Shown piece by piece: positions 1-7,100 of a stretch of 11,059 bases of DNA (positions are counted from its first letter, which is position 1; the number at the start of each line of letters is the position of its first letter). The notes below the pieces were generated by a model. That model worked only from the letters and a program-made list of their open reading frames with translations. It had not been told where the DNA came from and did not search any database. The stretch lies in assembly GCA_963933975.1 (NCBI GenBank), contig CAWVWE010000042.1, positions 1 through 11,059 on the forward strand. Direction: 5' to 3'. The position numbers were made by a program, and so were the translations under genes. The DNA is from UBA10364 sp905182675 (GTDB taxonomy: Bacteria; Bacteroidota; Bacteroidia; Flavobacteriales; Schleiferiaceae).

Positions 1-1265
1 GTGTCTTGTACGAATATTAAATTATCATCACGACTGCCATCTGTATAGCTCAATCGGACATTTAATTCCTCCCCTTTCTGGGGCTTATAGTCATAGATCA
101 GATCTACACTTGAGTTAAGACGAACGCCTGTTCTATCGCTTATTTGACCTATGGTGTACAGTCCTGTTGGGGTGGTCCAGTCTGTATTGGATAGGTTCAA
201 CCGTGGTCGTAAACCCTGGTTAATGGTCCCTTGAAGCGTAAATAAATGCTTCGTGCCAGGGTTCCAATCCAAGCCAAATTTGGCGTTGTTCCCATTGCGT
301 CCTCCCTGACCATCAACGTCCTGACGGAAGCTCACAGTGTCTTGGCCAAGGTAATTATCTCGTTCTACCCATGATGATCTTGGATAGGCTCCTGAGCTGT
401 GGCCCGCATTAAAGAACAGGTTAATATCCTTTACCTTATAGTTTAGGTTCAATCCTGTGCGAAACCTATCTGCACCTGAATACGAGGCATTCACAGATCC
501 GTTAAGCCCCTGAAGAGCTGATTTTTTAAGTACAATATTGATCATCCCTGCGGTTCCGTCTGGATCGTACTTCGCACTTGGGTTGGTCATTACTTCAATT
601 TTCTCTACGCTGTTTCCTGGAAGGCTCTGCAGAAGTGCCGTAAGGTCCTCACCTGTAAACCTAGATGGACGACCATCAATCATAATGCGCACTGCAGAAG
701 ATCCACGCAGGGTAATGTTTCCGTCTATGTCTAATTCTATGGCAGGAATATTTTCTAAAATGTCCGTTGCAGAACCTGTTTTAGACAGAATGAGTTTTGA
801 TGGGTCGTAGACTTTGCGGTCAATCTCGCTGGTCATGAATTCGCGTTCCGCCTCTACAGTTACTTCTTCAAGCTCAACACCAGAGGATTGTAGACCAATT
901 TTACCTAGGTCTATTTCCGTGCCTTCACGACCAAGTCGAACCTCTTGTGTTTTGGTTTTATATCCCACATGGGCGAATTCCAAAGTATTTGGGCCCAGCG
1001 TAATTCCCTCTATCTTAAAACGTCCCTTTTCATTGGTCATACCCCCTGTAACCAGATCAGCACTCAACTTATGCGTTATTTTGATGGCTGCATAAGGAAG
1101 TGGCTCACCGGAGTCCTGGTCCATAAGAAAGCCAGATACGACCCCAATCTTCGGAAGCTTAGTAGGGTCAAAACTTCCGCCGCCTCCACCAGGGCGCTGC
1201 GCCCACATGGAGATTGAGGAAATTAGCAAGGCAAATAGGAGTACTGGTTTATATTGATTTGTCAT
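1..1265 (-). CDS. TonB-dependent-receptor-like outer-membrane beta-barrel protein (3' part outside window)
   Basis: The 421 visible residues start at ATG 1265 and stay open to the left edge, so the C-terminal barrel is missing. Residues 1-23 are a signal peptide (hydrophobic LLFALLISSIS, cleavage near WAQ). A short Gly-rich stretch (24-30) follows, then a carboxypeptidase-regulatory-like beta-sandwich (about 40-125, with GEPLPYAAI and NEKGRFKIEGI). Next is a plug-like domain (about 140-248) with the family hallmarks ILENIPAIELD, LRGSSAVRIMIDGRPS and PSAKYDPDGTAGMINIVLKK. The start of the barrel (from 250) follows, with alternating strands. This pattern is that of the Bacteroidota 'outer membrane beta-barrel protein' family (OMP_b-brl type, usually about 800-900 residues), related to TonB-dependent transporters. 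The substrate cannot be told from sequence. No SusD partner is visible, although downstream genes lie outside the window. AGGA sits directly against the ATG and is too close to be a normal ribosome site. The start is supported by the signal peptide. Confidence 0.9.
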   Translation of the reverse strand, partial: MTNQYKPVLLFALLISSISMWAQRPGGGGGSFDPTKLPKIGVVSGFLMDQDSGEPLPYAAIKITHKLSADLVTGGMTNEKGRFKIEGITLGPNTLEFAHVGYKTKTQEVRLGREGTEIDLGKIGLQSSGVELEEVTVEAEREFMTSEIDRKVYDPSKLILSKTGSATDILENIPAIELDIDGNITLRGSSAVRIMIDGRPSRFTGEDLTALLQSLPGNSVEKIEVMTNPSAKYDPDGTAGMINIVLKKSALQGLNGSVNASYSGADRFRTGLNLNYKVKDINLFFNAGHSSGAYPRSSWVERDNYLGQDTVSFRQDVDGQGGRNGNNAKFGLDWNPGTKHLFTLQGTINQGLRPRLNLSNTDWTTPTGLYTIGQISDRTGVRLNSSVDLIYDYKPQKGEELNVRLSYTDGSRDDNLIFVQD

Positions 1266-1333
1266 TCCTGTGAGAGATGTATTAGGGTCATAGGTTTAAC
1301 GCACTTACTCATGGTTTTGTGCGAATTGGCCCA

Positions 1334-1341
1334 CGAAAGTA
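1334..1341 (-). promoter_or_regulatory. possible -7 element (TACTTTCG) of the beta-barrel receptor gene
   Basis: TACTTTCG reads on the minus strand 69 nt before the ATG at 1265. It differs by one base from the Bacteroidota TANNTTTG -7 consensus. No clear TTG lies 17-23 bp further upstream, so the -33 element is weak or absent. The rest of the 118-nt gap (1266-1383) holds no visible hairpin, so read-through from the upstream membrane-protein gene is also possible. Confidence 0.35.
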
Positions 1342-1383
1342 CATCCTTTGAAGCAAGAACACATGTTATAGAAGTGTGAAACT

Positions 1384-2103
1384 CTACGTTACATTAACCT
1401 CTACTGACTTATCGACCTTAATCCTTGAGAGTAGGAGCTGAATGATCCAGAAGTTTAACGCAGCAAAAATCTCAAAAAACACCACATGCATATAGGGAAA
1501 TGACTCGCTCGTAATGATCAGTGGGTTATCCGCGATTGGTGGCTCCATCAAGTACATGTAGTTGCCGCCTGTAAGTAAGTTAATTCCCACTGCGATCAGG
1601 GCGAGTACTTGCGTTTGCCCAAAAGCCTTTAACCATGAAAATTTCTGGAGTCTTTCCTTGTGAATCATGATGATATAAATTCCAATCCCCACAATAGATG
1701 CGTGGTTAAAAAAGTAGTCAAAAACATACACAGGATGAAGACCATGCGTAAACTCCGGGGTCAGTAAGCTCTGTAGTCCACCAGCTATTCCTGTAAACGT
1801 TACTAAGACACCAATCCAACGAGAGGACTTGAACAGGTAGGCAATAGCCAATATTCGTGAAAAACCACACATATGGACCAGTAAACTAGTGGCCCAGCTA
1901 GCTTCACCCCGGTACATGGAGATGCCTGTCATAGCGATGTAAGACAACAACAGCAGCGCTGCCCAACTCTTTTCAAAATTTCTCCGAAGTTTCGTTGATG
2001 AATTTCTACCGAGCCATAAAGGAAAGACGATCACAAATATGGAGAATGCCCACCCAAACCAATAAAGCGAATCCGAGGAGGTTAATGCAACGTGTAAATC
2101 CAT
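1384..2103 (-). CDS. TIGR02206/YwaF-type integral membrane protein, TMEM164-like
   Basis: A 239-residue protein with about seven hydrophobic segments (roughly 13-31, 47-63, 72-90, 97-114, 127-147, 162-178, 205-226), so an inner-membrane protein. Recognisable family features are an HMCGFSRIL motif at 77-85 (family form: His-x-Cys followed by a hydrophobic helix), TPEF at 115-118, a His in FFNHASI (134), and GGNYMYLMEPP at 179-189, the NYM-plus-Pro signature seen in B. subtilis YwaF relatives. Length is typical of the bacterial family. The eukaryotic relative TMEM164 has been reported as a phospholipid acyltransferase using a Cys and a His. C79 and H134 here are plausible counterparts, but this comes from memory of the family and not from an alignment, and bacterial members have no settled function. 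The gene follows a strong terminator (2178-2207), so it probably has its own promoter in 2104-2177. I could not identify one confidently. Confidence 0.8.
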   Translation of the reverse strand: MDLHVALTSSDSLYWFGWAFSIFVIVFPLWLGRNSSTKLRRNFEKSWAALLLLSYIAMTGISMYRGEASWATSLLVHMCGFSRILAIAYLFKSSRWIGVLVTFTGIAGGLQSLLTPEFTHGLHPVYVFDYFFNHASIVGIGIYIIMIHKERLQKFSWLKAFGQTQVLALIAVGINLLTGGNYMYLMEPPIADNPLIITSESFPYMHVVFFEIFAALNFWIIQLLLSRIKVDKSVEVNVT

Positions 2104-2177
2104 GAAATCATGTGTTAGCGGTTAGTTTCAAACAGCTTGGCTATGGTTGGGGAACTGCGCTTGAGTGGTGAAAATAA

Positions 2178-2207
2178 AAAAAGGCGGCCATATGTGGCCG
2201 CCTTTTT
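2178..2207 (-). terminator. strong intrinsic terminator after the prohibitin-like gene
   Basis: An inverted repeat has perfect 13-bp arms (2178-2190 and 2195-2207) around a 4-nt loop. The GC-rich core is GGCGGCCA/TGGCCGCC, flanked by A and T runs. Read leftward from the stop at 2243 it gives a stable hairpin followed by a long T run (TTTTTTTATTTT), an ideal rho-independent terminator 35 nt after that gene. The right-hand arm also ends in TTTTT on the plus strand, so it may work in both directions, but no plus-strand gene needs it here. Confidence 0.93.
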
Positions 2208-2242
2208 AAAATGATTTTTAGCATTACCTGCTAAGAAGTGTC

Positions 2243-3055
2243 TTAATTGTTACCTAGAATGATAGGCAAACCTTGATCACCACCACCAATAACAATCACT
2301 TTCGTGTTGCTACTTTCAGCCAATCTCAATGTTGCTTCAATTCCTTTATCCTGAAGTACTTTATCTGTTATAGACGCACTCAAAATAAGGTTAGCGGCAG
2401 CTTTACCTTCTGCTTCAATTCTTTGACGCTCTGCTTCCTGGAGCGCACGTGAAATACGGAACTCATAGGCAAGTGAACTTTGCTCTTGTTCGAGTTTACC
2501 CTCGATCGCCTGCTTTAGTTTTTCTGGAAGACCCACATCACGGATAAGAACTGCATCTAGCTCAATATTCTTTTCACTGATACGACCTGCCGCAAGAACG
2601 AAAATCTCCGTCTGAATACTATCGCGCTTAGAACTATACAATTCTTCTGGAAGGTACTTACCAATGATCTCACGGGTAGCCGAACGAATCTCAGGAATTA
2701 CAATACGCTCATGGTAACCTTCACCAATGTTGTTGTGGAGGTATCCAATTTTATCTTCAACAACACGGTAACGATAAGAAAGCTCCGTACGTATGGTCAG
2801 TCCATTTGCACTAAGAACTTCCATAACAGATCTGTCTTCCTGAATTCTTGTGCTGTACACAAACATTTTGTTCCAAGGAGCGATCACTTTAAGGCCTTGA
2901 CTGTAAACACGATCTTCCTTCAATCCAGAAATGATATCGTACAAAACTCCGGCTTCTCCAGAATTTATTTTTACGAAGATTTTTGAAGAGAATACCAATA
3001 AAAAAAGGAAGGCAGCAACCGCGGGTACAAGCCATTTAGGAAATGATGGATTCAT
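2243..3055 (-). CDS. prohibitin-type SPFH/Band 7 membrane protein
   Basis: The protein has 270 residues: a short N-terminus, one transmembrane helix (about 9-27), then a Band 7/SPFH domain (about 28-195) and a charged, Ala/Glu-rich helical region (about 183-250, including the prohibitin-like ALQEAERQRIEAEGKAAANL). It ends in VIVIGGGDQGLPIILGN, resembling prohibitin tails. Family features include the NSGEAGVLYD strand, the GLKVIAPW turn, TRIQEDR and ELSYRYRV. SPFH proteins assemble into large membrane-associated rings or cages. Prohibitin-like members typically stabilise or regulate membrane proteases such as FtsH, but the client here is unknown. The N-terminal anchor suggests the bulk lies outside the cytoplasmic leaflet or at the membrane surface; topology was not determined. 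The gene is probably monocistronic: its own terminator follows and a 165-nt gap separates it from recO. The start at 3055 gives the natural N-terminal anchor. Confidence 0.93.
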   Translation of the reverse strand: MNPSFPKWLVPAVAAFLFLLVFSSKIFVKINSGEAGVLYDIISGLKEDRVYSQGLKVIAPWNKMFVYSTRIQEDRSVMEVLSANGLTIRTELSYRYRVVEDKIGYLHNNIGEGYHERIVIPEIRSATREIIGKYLPEELYSSKRDSIQTEIFVLAAGRISEKNIELDAVLIRDVGLPEKLKQAIEGKLEQEQSSLAYEFRISRALQEAERQRIEAEGKAAANLILSASITDKVLQDKGIEATLRLAESSNTKVIVIGGGDQGLPIILGNN

Positions 3056-3080
3056 ATTGATTGTTTAATTAGTTATGCTA

Positions 3081-3088
3081 TGAAAGTA
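3081..3088 (-). promoter_or_regulatory. possible -7 element (TACTTTCA) of the prohibitin-like gene
   Basis: TACTTTCA lies on the minus strand 25 nt before the ATG at 3055. It is one base off TANNTTTG and nearly identical to the TACTTTCG found before the beta-barrel gene (1334-1341). A TTG at 3104-3102 is 13 bp upstream, shorter than the 17-23 bp described for Flavobacterium promoters, so the -33 assignment is uncertain. Transcription would begin about 20 nt before the start codon. Confidence 0.4.
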
Positions 3089-3166
3089 GCAATTTTCCTT
3101 CCAATCTGCACATCATGTCAGTTTGGCTGATTATCAACGTTTTTAAGTGGTTTTTACAGATTTTAA

Positions 3167-3190
3167 CGCTGTTTATGTCAAAAAACAGCG
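3167..3190 (-). terminator. possible weak terminator downstream of recO
   Basis: An inverted repeat with 8-bp arms (CGCTGTTT at 3167-3174, AAACAGCG at 3183-3190) and an 8-nt loop lies about 31 nt after the recO stop. On the minus strand it is followed by TTAAAAT, an imperfect T tract. A smaller hairpin, AAAAAC/GTTTTT (3191-3205), sits between it and recO. Termination may be inefficient. Confidence 0.45.
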
Positions 3191-3220
3191 AAAAACAGGG
3201 TTTTTAATCGAAAACTGGCT

Positions 3221-3946
3221 TTACGCAAATAGCTCCGTGAGAACCTCTAAACTGCGAAAGCGACCAAATCCATCCAGATGTATGTTCATGTACCTGGTCA
3301 ATCCTTCCATTAAATCCTTGCGTCCTTGTTTTGGGATTTGTAAAGGGGATTGAAAATCCCACTGTAGCGCCTCCCGTAAATAGGCACTCGTATTCTGATC
3401 TAAGTAAGGATGAAGTAACGAAGGGTGCGGCAAAAACTGGCCATCTTGGAGGTCAAAAAAAGTATCTGGCTCTGCCTGCTTAATATTTGGGGAAAATCCT
3501 AAATACAACATCAACTTTGCCCAAATCACCAGATGAAACGATGGTGGCAATTCTTCTATGGTGTCTAAGGCAAGACAGGCGGTCCTTATAAAATCAAACT
3601 TTTCGAGATTAGACTGCTCCTCCCTGAGCACCTTACCGAACAACTCCGCAAGAAAAAGGGCGAGCGCATTTCGCACGGGATCGTAAGGAATGGCCGTATA
3701 AGTAAGGTCCATTTTTGCCTCCTTGATCCTATCTAGCTTGCCATGCCCCTTATAGGTATGCACGATGTCTATTAAAGATAAGGGTAAGAGCATGGAGGAG
3801 CGCACGACCGATTTTTTACTGGAGACGCTATGAACCAGTACACTGATTAGCCCGTAATTATCCGTGTACAAGCGAACTATACGACTGGTGTCGCCATATT
3901 TCAGTGCACTTAAGACAATTGCTTTACTGTTGTGGTAGGTGGCCAT
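3221..3946 (-). CDS. recO: DNA repair protein RecO
   Basis: A 241-residue cytoplasmic protein, normal for RecO. The N-terminal OB-fold (about 1-80) carries the family pattern KAIVLSALKYGDTSRIVRLY, followed by GLISVLVHSV and a conserved basic/hydrophobic stretch. The rest is the helical RecO C-terminal domain, including LALFLAELFGKVLREEQ (about 94-110) and LVIWAKLMLYLGFSPN (about 139-154). RecO works in the RecFOR pathway: it binds single-stranded DNA and SSB, anneals complementary strands and, with RecR, helps load RecA at gaps. The protein has a single Cys, so the four-Cys zinc-binding site found in some RecO proteins is absent; from memory this is usual in Bacteroidota. The start at 3946 fits the family N-terminus. 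A TANNTTTG match only 5 nt upstream suggests a leaderless or nearly leaderless mRNA. Confidence 0.95.
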   Translation of the reverse strand: MATYHNSKAIVLSALKYGDTSRIVRLYTDNYGLISVLVHSVSSKKSVVRSSMLLPLSLIDIVHTYKGHGKLDRIKEAKMDLTYTAIPYDPVRNALALFLAELFGKVLREEQSNLEKFDFIRTACLALDTIEELPPSFHLVIWAKLMLYLGFSPNIKQAEPDTFFDLQDGQFLPHPSLLHPYLDQNTSAYLREALQWDFQSPLQIPKQGRKDLMEGLTRYMNIHLDGFGRFRSLEVLTELFA

Positions 3947-3950
3947 TGAT

Positions 3951-3984
3951 CAAAAATAGGTCAACACAGGAGCTTGTCTGACAA
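3951..3984 (-). promoter_or_regulatory. predicted recO promoter (TTG-N23-TATTTTTG)
   Basis: On the minus strand TATTTTTG (3958-3951) matches the Bacteroidota TANNTTTG consensus exactly. A TTG at 3984-3982 lies 23 bp upstream, at the long end of the 17-23 bp spacing known for Flavobacterium. With transcription starting a few bases after the -7 box, the first nucleotide would fall at or next to the recO ATG (3946). The -33 element lies inside the palindrome at 3973-3985. Confidence 0.5.
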
Positions 3985-3985
3985 G
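3973..3985. promoter_or_regulatory. 13-bp palindrome CTTGTC-T-GACAAG, possible operator
   Basis: Perfect 6-bp arms surround a single central T (3979) in the divergent intergenic region. It overlaps the putative -33 element of recO. Short palindromes of this kind suit a dimeric DNA-binding regulator, but no regulator is identified and a chance origin is possible. Confidence 0.3.
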
Positions 3986-4010
3986 ATTTCTTAAAAGTTA
4001 GATGATTTTA

Positions 4011-4023
4011 GCGTTTCAAACGC
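4011..4023. promoter_or_regulatory. 13-bp palindrome GCGTTT-C-AAACGC, possible operator
   Basis: Perfect 6-bp arms surround a single central C (4017), 38 bp centre to centre from the palindrome at 3973-3985 and with the same 6-1-6 geometry but a different sequence. It lies midway between the divergent recO and adhesin genes. It has no T tract on either side, so it is not a convincing terminator. Its function is unknown. Confidence 0.3.
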
Positions 4024-4145
4024 AGCAATTGTACGTTAACAACTTGGTTTTCAGATACGGTAATCATACCTCAATTGACTTATTTTTATAGGTATCAATG
4101 GTTGCGCGCGAATCAATGCTTCCGATTGAAACATATTTAGAACCT

Positions 4146-7100
4146 ATGAAAAAAAGGCTACTCTTTGCAATAGCGTCGTTATTTGCCATCCAAGGGACCG
4201 CTCTTTCACAAACCGTATCCATTTCAGGGCAGTCGCTTGACTTTAGCAATCCCATAACCAGCAGCCCTAGCACTAGTGTTGGAGGCTCCTGTATGTATGA
4301 TAATGTGGTGACCATTTCTGGAACCAGCTATGATGCGATCATCACCATTACCGCCGTAAATAATGCCTTGATCTCCGACTTTGACCAGATTGCTGCGACA
4401 AACAGCAATACTGCAGCGCACTTCAGTCCGCAAGTTTTATGGATTGGAGCAGGAAGCATCAGCTATACCCTAGATTTTATTGAAGATTTCACAAGTGGAA
4501 CACCTGTACCCGCAGTACTTGGTGACTTTTATCTGACGGCATGGGATTTAGATGGTGTAGGACCAAGCGGCGCCTACTTTGAAACCCAGGGGTTAACCAG
4601 TTATACCCTTGGAACTTCTAGTGTCATCAACTACACCAGCTCAGGTCCAGGACAAGGAACTTTCACCAACGGCAATACCTCTTCAAATACGGTGGGAACA
4701 GACGGAATCTCTAGGGTTACCGTGGGATACAGCAGTACTTCCTCCGTCGCGTTTAGCATTGGAAGTAGTGGAAGCGGAAGTAAAACGCATTTAATCTCAG
4801 GAGCGAACCCTACTTCTTGGTTCCCTACCTCAGCCGTAGAAACAACCTTTCCAAACATCTTAACTGTGGAAACCCTGGTGCCTTTCTTTACCTGTGATGG
4901 CACAGCGAGTGCCGCACAAAGTGTGGTTGTTGAAGGTCGGTATTTAACGGATTCTGTACTGGTCACTGCCCCTGCTGGTTACTCGGTAAGCACGACTGCT
5001 GCGGGTTCTTTTTCCTCGAGCCTTGTACTTTCCGCTGATTCTACAGGTCAGCTAGACACCACTTTTTATCTTGCTATGAATGGCTTAGCGCCTATATCAA
5101 ACCCAGCTTCTGTGCTATTAACCAGCTCAGGTGCGTCAACAGCAACCTTGAGCGTTAGTGGTATAAAAGGGGGCTTATTGGGAATAACCAACTTTACGAA
5201 ATCTGACCCTACCGCTTGTGGGGCAAATGATGGCACCATCACTTTTAACGTTGAAAATGTTGTTGATGGCAGCTATGTGATTCGTTATTTAGGCGGCAAC
5301 AATACCGCTGTAGTTTCTGGGGGTCTTGCCACCGTTTCTGGATTAAGCGAGGGCCACTACACAGACGTTATTCTTATAGATGCTAATGGTTGTAGCACCG
5401 CTACTGGATTTAGCGTGAGTCTTCTAGAGCCGATTGATTTTACTGTTGCCTACAGCCCATCTGATAAGGAGCTTTGTATAGGCGATGCCGCAACTTTTGG
5501 TGCAGTAGCCGTGGGGACAACGACATTGCAATGGCGAAACTTCGCCTCAAATTCATGGTCAAATATCTCTAGTGCAAACTCCAGTACCTACACCACTAAT
5601 GCGTTAAGTGATACGTCCATTTATGATGTTCAGATTACTTCTGCAACCGGTTGTCGCTGGACCTCCCTACCCGTTGCAGCACAAGTTCACCCTAATCCAA
5701 GTGCTGCCTTAGTTTCAACTCCAGCGAGTTGTCCGGGTACCACAGACGGATCTATAGATTTGACAATAACTGCTGGACTGTCACCTATGAGCTTCCTATG
5801 GAGCAATGGTGCAAATACGGAGGATTTAACGAGCGTAGCGAGTGGGACTTATTCTGTGACGCTGCTTGATCCTATAGGTTGTGAAGGCGCTGCCTCTGTC
5901 TCCGTTAGTGACAGTGATGGCGTAGCCCCTGTGGTTTACGCGATGGATATTACGGTGCAGTTAGATTCATTAGGAATTGCTACCATAACTCCTGGAGATG
6001 TGGATAGTGCAAGTAGCGATAATTGTTCCTTGACCTTAAGTCTGGACAGTACCACTTGGGGATGTTCAGATATAGGCCCTCATACGGTCATGCTCATAGG
6101 AACTGATGGTACTTACAGTGATACTGCTTTTGCCGTCGTCACGGTTTTAGATACCCTAGGGCCAACCATCACTTGTGGAGCGGATACGACACTATATGTG
6201 GGGATAGACACTTCAGGCACAGGGTACTCCTGGGCACCTGCTTTTGCGACAGATCCTTGTGGTATTGATACCTCATGGGCCTCTGATACGGCAGGGACGT
6301 GGTTCGGAATTGGCACCCATTCTATTACCAGCTATGCCAGAGATGCAAGTGGAAATACTGATTCATGCAGCTTTACCCTCACCGTGCTTGACACGGTTGC
6401 GCCTTCCTTTACCAGCTGCTTAAGCGATACCATCATGTATTCAGATGCGCTAAGTTGTGGTGCGGAGCTGACCTGGATGCAACCACTCGCTACGGACAAT
6501 GCAGATAGTGTCCTCTATAGCAGAACAGATACTTCTGGAACCTTCTTTAGCGTAGGTGTGGACACCGTCATGATCTTTGCGATGGACCTCAGTGGAAATA
6601 CAGATACCTGCAGCTTCACGGTAACCATAATTGATACCATTGCACCGGCATGGGACGGAACTTTGGATACGTTAGTGATCCAAACAGCGACAGATACTTG
6701 TGGTGTCTTCACAGACAGTGTGAGCCTTACAGCCCCCACGATTGTTGAGGCCTGTGGGTTAGATACTCTTTACCATAACGCTGCGAATTATTATGCACTG
6801 GGCGAGCACGATGTGTACTGGTACGCTACGGATGTTCATGGCAACACAGACAGCATTCTTCAAAGGTTGGTGGTTCAAGAAACCGTACTTCCTGAGATTT
6901 ATTGTCCTGGAGATTCCATAACTGTTTATGCAGATGTAGACAGCACCTGGACCATGGTCACCTGGACGGGAGATAGTGTTTGGGACAATTGTGGCATAGA
7001 CACTTCCTTCTTCAGCTTAGACAAAGGATCGTACTTGAATATTGGACTTTATAAGATTGATTTCTACGCCTATGATCTAAGTGGCAACGGTGATACCTGT

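Noticed and set aside
538..1217. Plus-strand open frames at 538-810, 814-1095 and 945-1217
   Set aside because: They lie antisense to the beta-barrel receptor, whose minus-strand translation has a signal peptide, plug motifs and a continuous frame. The plus-strand translations resemble no known protein.
3147..3353. Plus-strand frame of 68 residues across the prohibitin/recO gap
   Set aside because: It overlaps the recO 3' end on the opposite strand and the hairpins at 3167-3205. It has no recognisable features.
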